DNA of 64,000 bases from Diaporthe sp. PMI_573. Its lineage: Eukaryota; Ascomycota; Sordariomycetes; Diaporthales; Diaporthaceae. Where the stretch lies: contig JAJTUP010000027.1 of NCBI GenBank assembly GCA_021399435.1, positions 372,001 through 436,000 on the forward strand, written 5' to 3'. This document shows positions 45,207 through 57,587 of this stretch, in pieces. The notes below the pieces were generated by a model. That model worked only from the letters and a program-made list of their open reading frames with translations. It ran no database searches and was not told the DNA's origin. The position numbers and the translations under genes are program-made. How positions within the stretch are numbered: position 1 is the stretch's first letter; the number at the start of each line of letters is the position of its first letter.

Positions 45207-47827
45207 TCAGGATTGGACTGTCGACATAACATCCGTCTTGTGTGCACCAATAGCGTGCTGTCCAACCTCCAATAAGAGGCTCAGCTTTTCCACCACTCCC
45301 TGCATCTGCTCCATATTCTCGACAAGTCTCAATTCCTGGGTGGTCATCACCGACCCGGATAGCTGTTGTGCGTGTTTCTCGGGCTTAAGCTCCTGCTCGA
45401 CAATATCGGCCGGGGCAGCATCGGCCTGCATTCCGCTAGGGTTGAGTGTAGCCCGTGCCGTCTGTCCTGCCCGCTTAGCGGCAGACCGGCTTGCGCGCTC
45501 TCTGGGCACGAGTCTGCTTTGGAGAGAAGGGGCGGTGTCAAGAGCGAGCGCTGCGGAGGGGTGCCCCGTTTGGTCGGGGAGTTGTCCGTCGGGTATTGCT
45601 GCACCAGATGTGCCCGAGCCTGACATAGGGCTCGACCCAAAATGATAAGGCTCTTCTGCCTTCTGGGACCAAGTATCTGGTGGCTTGTCCTCGTGCGCGC
45701 TCAGAAAATCGCCAATGAACTCATCCAGGTGAGCGGGAGAGCCGGTGTGATCTGAATCCCTCCGCTCCGGGAAGAAATGCTCTTCTTCTTCAGGGTCGGA
45801 TGTCCCTGTCAATCCGTTGGGGTACAATGTCTGCCGCTTCGAGCGCCGTATTGGTTCTTGCGAGGGCGGTGGTGGTCGCTTTCGTGGGTACTTCAATCTA
45901 GGTCTGAATCCGATCTCTTCCCCGGGAGATCCAGGGGTTCCAATGCTGTCCTCTAGTGCATTGTCAGCCGGCCCTGAGTTGCGCTCTCCATACGGGAAGT
46001 CTCTCTGAACACCTGGCAACTTCGAAAACGAATCCTTTGCGACAGCAGCAGATGGTTTTATTTTCGGAGTAGGAGTGCTTGACTTTGGTGCGGGCATCCT
46101 ATTTCTTTTTACCGCGTCCACGCCTGCCGGCTGCAGGACTTGGCTCTCGGAGTCATGCGCGTTATTTTGCTGCTCCTTTAACACGGCTTTCAGACGAGCA
46201 TTTTCCGCTTCGAGCTCTCGGATGCGCTGCTCGCTGGCCTGACGCTCTGCCTTGATGCGTGCCTCCGCCCTCCTCCTTTCGTTCTCACGCTCTGTCGTGA
46301 GTATCAAGTCCTGAAGAGACTTGGCCCGCTCCATGAGCATTTGTATACCATCGACGAAGTTCTTGATCTCGTGGATGGGCAGAGACCTGAGCACCTCCTC
46401 AAAGCCAGAGACAGGGCTTTTACCCGGCACCTTGGTATGGCTGACTTGCAGAGTGACAGTACTTTGGAGAACGGATACCATTGGTGTCAACTCAGAGCCT
46501 ATCTGGCATTCGTGCAGCTGTTTCGTCAGCACAGCTATGTGCTCCATGTGTCTGGACGCGAAGTTGTTGGTCATCTCCACCAGATCGCTCGCGTATTGTG
46601 CTGTCAGTCCATGTCAGCTCGGGATCTGTGATTCAGGTCGGATGAGTTCACCTTTATGTATTTGTCTGTTCATGATGCTAAGGATGCGTTGTGCGATAGT
46701 TTCGTAGATAAAGTGATTGCGGTCTGGCGGCCTGCACATCTGCCGATGATCTGCCTCAAGTCCGATTTGTTCGAGCTCACTTGGAATGTTGAGCAGTGCT
46801 GAATGCCGCTCTACAACCTGCTGCACGTAAGTTGTCTTGTTTGGTAGCGCACGACCCACTTGTCATAGTACTCACGGGCCTACTCAGCGGCTTCAATGGT
46901 AGTAGCTCGTAGAAACTGTAGATATCAATCTTGGCCATCTTGAACCTCAGCAGCTGATCGAGCTCTAGAAGGTGCCGGCTATTGCTAGACAGATCTTCTA
47001 TTATGGTATCCGCGGAGCGACCGAGGAGTGATTTCACCACGTCGCTGATCACACCCATGAAACTGGCGAGATGGCTGCCCTTGTGAGGGGTGCCTAGGAA
47101 GAGGATCCCGCGGAGACAGCCGGCAAGATCCTCATGGCCAGTGTTCGACGCGACATGGAGAAACTATGATGATGGAATTCGTGAGCACACTCTCAAATGT
47201 CTCAATTTTATTATAATATAATACGACCTCCGAAAGAACATGTCGGGCCTTGACAGCTGTGAAGATCAGCCTGCATACTACTTACCTCCTTGACCACGAT
47301 GCCACCAAGTGAGTGTGCGATAAAGATGATGGGTCGTTGTTTCTCCTAGAGGTCGATGTCAGCTGTTCAGCCCCAGTTGTGGCCAGTCGAGGAATGCCGC
47401 TTACATCCTGACTATTCCTCTTGTTGATGAGATGGCTGATCAGCTGCTTGGCAACATCAGACACAATGGCAGTACTTTGGTTGAACGGAGAGACAGTAGC
47501 ACTGTATCCGAATGCCATAATACGTGCTCTCGGAACATCGTCAGGAAGAGATTCCATCGGCCAATAATGTTGTGTATCGAAGTTGGTCCATGTGCTCTGA
47601 GGGTGGCCCGAGAGCCCGTGGACCGTAATGATGCTTTCGAAGACACGTTAGAGAATGGGCTGGCGCTTGTGAGTCCAGACTTACTCAACAAGAGCGGTGC
47701 CATCGTCGTCCGAAGGATGAAGCACAGTGAGCCCGACTGGTGGGTTTTGCAGTAATGTCGACGCATCCGAGCTTACGGACGCAGCTGACCTGGATGACTT
47801 GACCAATTTGATGCTGGGAAACCTCAT
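45207..47827 (-). CDS. SesB-like serine esterase domain fused to a coiled-coil/disordered tail
   Basis: Six exons (47827-47685, 47633-47405, 47345-47286, 47163-46876, 46820-46652, 46600-45207) close to 760 residues. The first 300 residues are the lipase-like esterase (DUF676/PGAP1-like) found at the N-terminus of fungal STAND/NLR proteins: IITVHGLSGHPQSTW, ARIMAFGYSATV, IIFIAHSLGGIVVKE (Ser136), GILFLGTPHKGSHLA, VVERHSALL and ADHRQMCRP. Instead of a nucleotide-binding domain and repeats there follows a coiled coil rich in Glu/Arg/Lys (about 330-400, RRRAEARIKAERQASEQRIR) and a long Pro/Ser-rich tail with basic KYPRKRPPPPS and RRSKRQ clusters. In fungi such esterases act as effector domains in incompatibility and defence. 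The context (HET, kinases) agrees. Confidence 0.82.
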
Positions 47828-49095
47828 TGTTGCACGTGGGGATTGGACCGACAAAATCTTTTACATTCACCAGGACAGCGATCGATTCCGTACACGAAGC
47901 CTGTTGACAACGTCAACAATTCATAGAGTGCTGACAGCTCATTCCGGCCCCATCTTGTTGCAAATGCCTTGCTGCATGTCAGGGGCGCAGCAGGCCTGCC
48001 GCAATTGGTTGCAGCATTGTGTAGAATGCGGGGCCCCACGAGCGACTACATGCGGCCTGGAGGCCCAATCGCTCAAACGAGGAGCCAACACCACGCTGCG
48101 GTGGAGCTCTGCGATGAGAGAAAACTGCCGTGGTTCTTTCGCTCGAGCGGATTTGGCCAGCAAACACGTCACACCACATACATTATTACAGTGACACCAC
48201 CAAATTCATAAAATAAGAAAACGTCGTTGCTGAGCCCCTGTGCCTGGCCCACCTCCTGTCTGGTTGGTTATCCCGTAGAAAATTGTTCCGCAGGAGGCCT
48301 TCCCGCAGGAGGTTCTCCCAAGGGAGGCTACTTCGTAAGACGTTGTTCCATGGGAGGTTTGGCAGTGAGCAGGTGACCACCACAGATGCCGTGGCCGTGT
48401 AGCGGGTAGCGGACACCTTAGTAAAGCTCGTAAATAGGAATGATGGGATGAGTTCAAGTAAGTAAGAGACTCAGCGGAATCCGTATCTTCACGTCAGACA
48501 TCAAAACTATGTGTGTTTCATCCCAAACTGCCGGGCCATCGACTACGCCTTCACTTCTGGCACTACACCACAGCCGAGGAGCATCAGCCAAAACAAGCCA
48601 CAATGCCACCAATGGCGGACCCAAACAGCCTCCGCAAGTCCTGTGATGCCCTCAGCATTACTCTAGACGCTCATCCTCGACGAAACAGGCATGAAGAGTC
48701 AAAAAGTTGGGGGCATGGTTGCCAGGAACTGAGACACTGTGTGAGGAGTAGCGAGCCGCAAAACAGGCATGCCGAGATGCCAAGACGGACAGTAAGAACT
48801 CTCTTTCTTTGACACTGTGAAGGAGACGTCGGCCCAAACGTTGCTAATTCGCCAGGGAGCGTGCCACCCAGGGTGTCGCGGAGACCACGAGGCGCGCTCC
48901 AAGCAGTCCAAGGCGGTCACCGCGCATCAGGACAGGCGGCATGATGCCATCTTTTGAGAGAAGTCCGCCGTTCGGGAAAAGCTTCATGTTTTGGGGAGTT
49001 TGGGACACGAGGACAGCAAGTTGGTAGAGGCCGCTGCAGGAACGGGGAGGTATCCTATTTCTTGAGATTGAGATATTTTAGAATCCAAGACGTTG
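47828..49095. other. Intergenic with tandem repeats
   Basis: Upstream of the SesB-like gene and downstream of the broken kinase. It holds a degenerate 15-nt tandem repeat (48275-48360). No supported gene. Confidence 0.4.
48275..48360. repeat. Degenerate 15-nt tandem repeat
   Basis: About five units of the type ttccgcaggaggcct / tcccaagggaggcta in head-to-tail order. Read on the minus strand they give a repeating LLRE/NNFLR-like peptide, but no gene is evident. Confidence 0.65.
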
Positions 49096-50732
49096 TCATT
49101 CCACGTCAGGCGATAATATTCGTACTTTCTTAGCCTCCTCGCCTGGTCCTCGAACCTTCTCCTCTCGCTGCCGCCTGATGTGCTCACTGCGCAACTCCAT
49201 TTCCCTTCTTACCGGCGCCCAAACTGCGTGGGACATGGCTTCTGTAACGCTCGGCCGATCCTCGGGACTCCACGCAAGCATCCATAACAACAAACTCTGG
49301 AAAGCGTCCGTGATTTTTCCACTCGCGCGAAGAGTGTCCAAAGTCTTGAGGATCCGCCGGTAAGATCCCGCGTCGGTCGCAACATCATCGGGAATAGCCG
49401 CAAAGGCTTGGAGCCAGGAAGCAGCTAGAGCCCATACATCTGCTTCATGGGTGTAAGGGTTGTCCTTTGTGCTGCTCCAAGCCTCCGATGCGACCCAGAG
49501 CGCAACCCTGGTCCATCTTTATGGGAACTGACAGCTGGTGATATACTTGCTTTCTCTGGCATATTTCCGGGTGGTTCCGATCTTGGGACTGACATTTCGC
49601 GTGATAAGATTAGTAGTGACGTAGGACGAATCCTTCCATGTATCATGCATGCCCTTCATATGAATCTCGTTGAGCCCACATAAGGTCTGGTATAAGTAAC
49701 CGATTCGCCTCTCAAAACCGAGTTTTGCCCAAGGCATCGTTTTGAAATTGCACTCCGCAAGCGGCATTGAGTAGAAGACGTCTTCCTGAAGTTCTGCGCA
49801 CCTTTCGAGCCAACATGGCGGCGACGCCCCATGCTCACACCAGCTTTCGAGGCTCCCTAGAACACCTGTAACTATATGATCCGCCCCGAAGATGGACGCA
49901 ACCTCGAGTTCACGCCTTACACTGTTAGAGGTCTTCTTCTCATATAGCATCCTCTTCACGGCAACTGGTATGCCCGTATGGAGTTGGACACCGTAGTACA
50001 TAGTGTCATGTGATTTATCTGGTACTTGAAATGTGCGGTGAACTCTGACGTCCCACAGCCTCGAGTGGTCCTTAGTTGGAACTGGCGCCAAGTGCCTCGA
50101 TGGTGTTGAGTTGTGTGTACACAACAGAAGGGTATTGCGCTGTACTAAAAACTGCTCGGCTTGTTTGGTATCCAAGGTGAAATCCAGCACAAATTCGTAT
50201 TCGCCAAGAAGAATCTTATTTCGTGGTCTGAAAAGCACGCACAAGTCCTGCCCTTTGACGCCCCCGTAAATAGTGAGATCATGGCCATTTACATCACCGT
50301 CCCGGTAGATAATAGGCTGGTTGCGAATATTTCGTAGTACCAGAGACCCAGAGGCCGGATGAAAAAAATTACCGCGTAAACATCCTTGATGGATAAACGG
50401 GCTTTCTTTAAACCTGGAGTATAACCAGGTAGGCATAGAAGAAGTTCAGCTTTGCAGTATTCGACCCTCTTTTCGGTGAGAACTATTGATGGGCCAGCGC
50501 CGAGACGCCACCTATCAACGGCAGGTTGAGTAAAGGTATCATTATTGGTCGTTGAGAGAAGTGCAAGGTAGTGCGAGACTATGTCTTCATCGCTGACTAG
50601 ACAAGGAGATGCACCGCTGGCTTGCACTACTTCCAGAAGGTGGACGGCGGCCGCATTGTGGGCTGAGAAGGTTGCAAAATGTACAATACCCTCCACTTTA
50701 TTGACTTCAGTTGTTGGTCCCGGTGTCGACAT
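49096..50732 (-). pseudogene. Frameshifted protein kinase-like gene (kinase 3)
   Basis: Kinase features are spread over different minus-strand frames. From the ATG at 50732 (MSTPGPTTEVNK) an N-terminal region runs to about 50440, where the frame must shift into one carrying the rest of the N-region and the N-lobe: PVAVKRMLYEKK (lysine) and SVRRELEVAS (helix C). At about 49640 the catalytic loop appears only in another frame (HGRIRPTSLLIL, versus HGDIKPxNLL), next to a 7-nt gatacat that looks inserted. The C-lobe (ALWVASEAW, DVWALAASW, EDRPSVTEAM) is in the frame ending at 49096. A 39-nt GT..AG intron could explain only the last shift. Catalytic Asp and APE are replaced. Best read as a decaying relative of kinases 1 and 2. 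Confidence 0.65.
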
Positions 50733-50974
50733 TGCAATCTTATTTAACAAGTCGAGCGATCTGTCTTGTCACGTCACATCACACCGTCCTATGTAGGTGG
50801 TTTTAGGCGCGGGGTTTGTGTCTTTGCCTTTGATGCGACGGCTTCGGCACGCAGATGATGCAATCTGACGACTCCCTCAGCTACCATCACGAACGATATT
50901 CACATCGACTGACTGCAGAACTCTGCACTGCTTCAAAACTCCTTGCATTAAGTACTGGCTATACGACCTGCGCG

Positions 50975-51911
50975 ATGTCTAAATGGCCGGCTTGTGAGGC
51001 TCCTCTTGAACCCCTTTCGGACCACGGCACCAGAAATCTGCCTGATGGTTCCCCGCCGCCAAATCGCCCTCAGTTGCGCAAAAGGTCATTTCTTGACAAT
51101 ACCGACGAGGGCCAGGATAATGTCACGTCGTCTCATGTGCCCAAAAAAGCCAGGATAGATAAGAGCCCAAACGAATTACATGCACAATCACCCAGCCCCA
51201 GTCCCTGGCCCCTTGTCGACAACCAAATTCCTGACGAGCACCTGTCAAAAGCAATATTGCAGGAATGGCAAAATCAAATACACGATGCAATGGACCGATC
51301 TGAAGCTGCTTTTCGCTATGCGCGACAGGAATATTCAAAAGTTCCGCAAAAACCGCCTACCAAGCCCGGCACTCTCCGACGAAGAATCCGCGGTTGATGA
51401 CTCTGACACGGACGAGTTTGGCTACTGCCCGATTATGCTCAACCTCGAAAACGACGATCCCGAGGTCGAAGACGTGTTTGGCGCCGCCTACGCTCAGCGT
51501 ATACGTGGACGGTCAAGGCAACGTGCGCCCGCCATCCGACCTCAGAAAGTGTTTTCTCCGCCACCAAAAGAAGAATCGAGAGATACTCCTTCGGAGCAGA
51601 AAATCGTGGAAAAGCGTGAAGCTGCATCCTCAGACGTGGAAGCGCGGCCGGCGCCTCGCAGACAGGCTCGAAAGGTGCAATATTCAGCGCACCTCCGAAA
51701 AGATCAAAAAGACGATCGCAATATACTACCACCCGAAGGGGGTTCGCAGCTGCCTGCGCCCCGCCCCAGCCGGTCTACCAAGACTCCAGAAATGGGTGCA
51801 ATGGACGAGTGCAATACAGAATCGTCTCTCGGCCAGCGGTTCACCAGACAAGGTCGACAGCAGATATTTTACGAGCTGGATCGGTACGGCAAGCTACGGC
51901 TGGCCTTTTAA
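50975..51911 (+). CDS. Hypothetical disordered, probably nuclear protein; needs one base shift
   Basis: From the ATG at 50975 (MSKWPACEAPLEPL) a frame with NLS-like sequences (QLRKRSFLDN, VPKKARID) runs to a stop at 51397. A second frame carrying RLPSPALSDEESAVDDSDTD and a basic RPAPRRQARKVQ runs on to 51911. Dropping one A of the A5 run at about 51349 joins them without a gap, giving about 310 residues. No intron fits. Either a homopolymer sequencing error or a real frameshift. Composition (Ser, Pro, acidic and basic blocks) is typical of fungal nuclear proteins with no known domain. Confidence 0.4.
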
Positions 51912-54900
51912 TATTAAACTGAAGACCACGATGCCAGCATGCAAGGAGCAAAATTGCGCTCCTGCATTCAAGTCGGGCGTGAGCTAGGATCTAACGGAGG
52001 AGGTCATGGCTGCGGCCTCACTCTCAAGTTACGTGGCGCCCGTACATACACCTACGAATCAGAACATCAGATTTGAAGCAGACTATTGAGAGAAAGAGTA
52101 CAAGCTAAAACACGTCTCGCTATTTCCTCAGCGACAACCCCGGCTAGCGTATCGTTCCTGATCTTCTTCGCCTTCCCTTTGTTCTAATACCCATCCCATT
52201 ATTCGGCCATTAGGTTGTTCAAATTTAAACCGCTTGTCAGTGTTAATTGTGAATATTCAAACTACATCTCTCCCGCCAACCTCTAATGATGCAATTCCCA
52301 GGCTTCTCGCTAGCCTTTCCCCTAGTATGGCACAGAAGTGCCCATCCAGCCTCGGGGTCGGCAACATGTAATCGGTCTATGACCGGCAGTAGCATTCCCA
52401 GCGTCCCTGCTACATGGTAGTTGACCTCGCTCTTGTAAAGAGCGTCTGTGCCGACATCGACCGAGCCTCTAGCCATCTGTAGTCTCTAAAGATCCTGCTC
52501 CAGGCACGTGTGTGGAGAAGACCATCATGACTAAGCCGTTATCCTGCTTCGTGGAGGACAAGCTGGTGGAAGGGAGGACAGTAGTCCCCAATGTTGAGGA
52601 ATATGTCTCGAGTAGCTCAGGACAAGCCGCTCGCTCAGGATGGCTAATTGCTGTGCGCGCCCCAGCCCCAGCACAAATCCAAGCAGTGGCCATTAACCCT
52701 TGGCGCGATTCTGATTGGCATGCTTCAGGCCCCATTCCGGGTCAGACCCCACATATGGGTCATATCCTAAAGATTGTTTACGGTATATCGGTTATATTAG
52801 GGTAGAACGCAACCTGCTGGTAAACAGTTTACTGTTTTCCTTCTTCACGTCCCTGGAACCCGAACCTTGTTCTCCCCATGATTGCTTCTACGCTACATGG
52901 TAAAAAGATAAGAGGTAGAGACAGTCAGCAAGGGACACTCAATAAAACAGCACAATAACACCAATCTAAATACTTTATTCCAAAGTCTGTGTCGTCATAA
53001 TTTTGAAAGGGCTTTGGATAATATCGTCTTTCTCTTCGAAGGCCACTATGGACTCACCCGTATCGCCGGTGCCAACTCTTAGCCCCGGCTCGCCCGCCGC
53101 GTCATGGTCCTCCGGCTATAGCTCCGCCTCGACCCTCGTCCACAACAAAAGAGATAGGGATGCTATTCTGGTCCAGGATAGTCAGAGAGTTTAACTGCTA
53201 CTGGACCTAGGTATTATACGGGTGAAACCACATGCCTGGGTTTTATACGATGTACGTGTGTCGAGCTTAACCTTCGTTTTCTGACATAAGCAACCAGTCC
53301 AGTGCCTGACTGTCTTCACCATAGCAACCCTTATACACAAACCGTCTAAACTTGAACAGTATAATGTATTCAGGACTGGGCTTCCGTTGATGCTTGCTAT
53401 TTTGTTAAGCCAGTCTAATTGCTTAAATATTCTAACCCATATACGGGCGCGTTTGAGAGTGACTCTGTTTACAGGTATTTCTGCTTCGTATTTTCTTAAA
53501 ATATCGTAAGGAGATGAATGACCTGTAATTTCGTCCAATGCTTCCTGTAGTATCTGACACATAGTAAGCATTAATTGCTAAGAATAGAGGTAAAAAGTAA
53601 GGCAAAGAATGTTGAATTACCTCTGTACTATATAGTTTTTAATTCAGAAGCAAACGGCTGTTTCGGAAAGCCGACTACTTGGGAGAGATGAAATTCTAGA
53701 AAACGGTTTACTAGATATGTGCTGTGTTGAGGTCTACCCGAAGGTCTAGCAATTGTCTATTTTCTGTTTCCTCGTCGCCGTAGCATTAGCGCCAAGGTCG
53801 ATCACCTACGCAGCCCACAAACCCTCCTGTAGGATCCATGATCCCCTATCACGTATCCCATTCGACATCCGTACCCGTGCAGAATCGAATTGAGTCCGAG
53901 GTCCACCATTGAGCTAGTAGAGGTACTCAGGGCGGTAGTAGTTTGGGACATTCAGCACGCAGCCATTTGCATTTTATCAGCCAGTACCTATCGCTAGCGC
54001 AGTGCACCGTCGCGCCAAGACTCGCTGGGCCGCCGCATCGGCCACTGAGGCGGGGTCATGCACCTCGAGCTGCCCGCCTACACCCCTGGTCACCATGCCG
54101 ATTGTGGCCAATGAGCGGAAGGATCATTGCATGTCGATTCGTATAGCTGGACTACGTAGCCGTGCTGAGCCGTGCTGTCGGCTTCGATCATGAACTGCCC
54201 AATCCTTCTCAACGATGTATGGATTTCAGCGAGCGGAGCCCAGACATCGTGCAACGGGAGGGCAATAATCCTTGAAAAAACCCCGGTTCGAGGCCTTGTC
54301 CGCCAAACTCTCATAGTAATCTGGATGCAGCATCTTGGCGAGCGTCGTGGCATCGAGCCGCTCAAGGCCCAGCTTGCCGAGGACAGAAGCAAAATCCAAC
54401 TTCGATATTTAGTGTCAACTTCAAAGGTGGTCATCTCTGCCAACCCAGAAAGAGGGTGAAACGGAGGCGCTCCTTGGCACATGCTTGCATGGCGAAGGCG
54501 AGGGACTGTTGCCTTTGCCACTTTGGATAACACCTACTGAGTATTCCCTAGTCGGCATCAGAGGCCTGCTGGGTGACTGGCTACTGATGTGCTGGTTTAT
54601 ATTGCGGCGGCCCAGAAGTTGGCACAGCATTTGAATTATTGGGCACTACTGCATGCAGGCTTCATTTTGCAAAATGCGGCGCCGTTCGGCCGCGGCTCAT
54701 ATCTGCTGATTCCAACCAGCTTTTCTGTCGGCAAAACACAGAAGGTGCTGTTCTACTCCAGTCTACGTCAGATTAAGGCATCTCAGGCAAACCAGTCTGC
54801 GGACCATTCTCAGGCAGATTCGCACTGACACTTTCACCGACCATGTGTGGATGGACAAAGGTGACTTTTATTTGTGATCATATCTACTATCGGGCGGAAA

Positions 54901-57587
54901 CATGGTGTCCCAAATACGCTCAATCTCACCGCCCCTGTCCTCCAGAAATTACATCCTCGGATTTTAAGGAGGGGTTCTGTTGTAAGTTTTAGCAGGTTAT
55001 AATCTGGGAGGAAGAGAAGAGTATCTAGCTTCTAACAGGCCACAGCGCGTTGTCCTTCTCATCGGAGATCAGTCGCTTGGGAAGAGCTGATTTCCCGCAA
55101 GACGCCCGTACCGTATGGCGAAGCCTTAAAACACGAACCCCCGACCTTGCTGTTCCTCGGGAACAATATTTCTACCCCAAGTGACAAACTCCGTGATTAC
55201 ACCAAGCAAAAGCACAGTACAACAGAGGTCTCTGCCCAACAAGGAAGACTCTGAAAGGACAAAACAAAAGATGGAAGATATGGTCTAAGGGATGCAGATA
55301 TAGGCTGCTGGGCATGGTTTTGAGAGACTGAATTGCGTTTCTATGTTTACAGAGACTGTGAATCTTCCCTAGTTTATATGCATTTATGAAACTCAGATCA
55401 AGCGCCTTCAATCTGTCTCACCTCACTAGCGAATAGTCATCCGGCTGCCCACGAACTTACGCTGAGTATAATGCAGCCATTCCTGAACAACAAATGGGCC
55501 CTCAGTCCTGAATATGTCTTCCGACTGAAAGCCCGCGAGCTCCGAAGAGATCTCGAAACCACCCTTGCACAGCTGAAAACTTTTGTGCCCCCAACGCGCC
55601 TCCGTGAATACTGCCCCGGTATGGAGCCGGGGACGGGGGGATAGGAGGCCGAGGATGGTAGAATTGTTGACCTACCTGACACGGCCTACACAGTAAAGTA
55701 GATGCTCGTGCGAGCCACATGGGGCCAGACCCCAAGTGTTTGTGGTGTGGGGAAGCAGAAGCGCTACATAGAGGCCATCCCGGGGGTCCCCATGCGGGAA
55801 GGGGTGTTGGCCAGGATGTAATTCTGGTTTCCGAGAATAATCCAGGTCTTCCCGATTACCCTTTGCTATGGAACACAGCAAGGTCGCCGCGGGCTTACAT
55901 CCAGTACTTAGAGATATGTGTGACAGAACCCAAGTGCCTTTTTATTGCCAACACACCTTCTTAAATTGGTTGGCAGAATAAATTGGTTGCAGCTCATGTC
56001 TCGCTTCTTGATGGGTCACTCAATAAACGTATGAATTTCGATTGGCAGAGAGCTGTTGGTCGCTTAGGACTCGGCTCTCATTTATGCATCCAGTGGTGAC
56101 ATGTAGGAGAATAACATATCGTCCCTTAATTCTCCCTAGCTACCTCAGCAACTACTCAACAGTACCAACTTACTTATGAATACTGCGGAAAAGAAGATGA
56201 CACTCCCAGCGGTTTCTCGGCCACCATCCACCGCTTCTTCAGTAAGTTCCTAGTGGAAACCGCCACCGGCTTGATTGACAAAGCATAGGAAACAAAAAAT
56301 GCGCCCGATAAACCGTGTGGCCATGTCAGCAGTTTCAGTGGAGTTGTGCAGAAGCCTGAAAAAGGGAGTACTCATAAGGGGTTTGGAAGTTGAAAAGCAG
56401 AAGATGTGAGGATCATCATAGCACGAGGCATATGGCCCAGGAGGAGGACGTTGAGGTGAAAATGGGGTTCTTTTCCAAGGCTCAGAGAGGAGGATGGTGT
56501 GGTGTGTTGCCTTTGATGAGAAGTATGCTATCTACTGTAAAGTTTCCGTTCCCGCTGGCCGCCAAACTCCAGAGTCCCGCCACAGAGATTTGGTTGTTTT
56601 TCAGGGAACCATCGATCTTGAGAGGTCGCCGGTTCATTCCGCGCAAGCTTTGACATTCCACGCTCCGCCTGATTGGGCGAGGAGTGACTTTACATTCAGT
56701 CAACCCATGCCAGCATGCATCGCGGTCCCCAACTCCATACGTGCCATTCTCCAGACTCATCACCTTGTTGTTCTCTCGGCCTAGGGTGAAGGCCCGGTTC
56801 TCCTCAGGAACCGAGACCTAACGGATATTCTGTGAATGGTGTGAAATGCCCGATTAAGACCAGGCCCAAAGTAAGTCAAAGGCGGCCCGGAGTCGTCCAC
56901 AGTTTCGGTGGGACCTCCAGACAGGTTCCTTCCTGTAAGGCTTAGCGTCGTCTATGGACCAGGATCCTACAGAAATCCCGAGATTTAGTGTGCTTTTCAG
57001 AAAGCCCCAAGTACCTTCTGTTGATGCCCACCAACCACCATTGTGGTTTTTCTTGCCATTACCGGAGCCAGACCCAACAAGCTCATGGTTGCCGTTACAG
57101 GTTGTTGTTTGTAACTCGACAGATTACATTTCTGGGACGCAAATTCGTTCTTGACGTTTGAGTGGGACATTATAACAGTCTCCCCGGCAGAAGTATTGGC
57201 CGATAATAGATATAAGGGAAGGCAGACGAACCCATGCCCGTTGCAACCCTAGATATTATCAGAAGGAAGGTGTGTATGCGGCAAGCACTGAAGAGAGTTA
57301 GGGCCCTCGTTCCCCGGAATGCCTACGACAGACCGGCTAGGCGCCGCCAGGAGCTGGCCCCGCGGCCCGGCCGCAGGAGCCACAGCTGGCTTCCGCTATC
57401 CCCTTATACTGCCCGTCGGATCACAGAGCCAAGGCTGCTCGAAGTCACCATCCAAAGCCTGGGAGGGTGGGCAACCTGTGTGTTCTTGTATCATCCAACC
57501 CGATGATGCTTGTGTCGCTCAGGGGATCATTTTTCACTCAGAGTCTTTGCTGATACCTTTAGTGTTCCTGCCCTGTAGTCCCTGACA
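51912..57587. other. 5.7-kb gene-poor region
   Basis: No intact gene supported. Fragments: a minus-strand frame of 126 residues from the ATG at 53571 (MLTMCQILQEALDEI) in AT-rich DNA, family unknown; coding-like minus-strand stretches at 54240-54440 (DFASVLGKLGLERLDATTLA) in shifted frames, perhaps a dead gene. The AT-rich segment 52900-53750 contrasts with GC-richer flanks. This is consistent with decayed accessory DNA. Confidence 0.4.

Noticed and set aside
52243..52735. Two adjoining minus-strand frames that could be pieces of one protein
   Set aside because: Some coherent sequence, but neither family nor splice junction could be established.
53191..53571. Minus-strand 126-codon frame considered as a transposase fragment (HTH-like start)
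   Set aside because: Similarity to psq/pogo helix-turn-helix sequence is superficial and no catalytic domain or inverted repeats are seen.
53850..53937. tRNA-like sequence on the minus strand with an A-box-like tagctcaatggt and partly pairing ends
   Set aside because: No convincing anticodon stem or T-arm can be drawn and the B box is poorly placed; at best a degenerate tRNA-derived fragment.
56482..56784. Overlapping frames on both strands, one resembling a small secreted protein
   Set aside because: No signal peptide and no cysteine pattern; support too weak.
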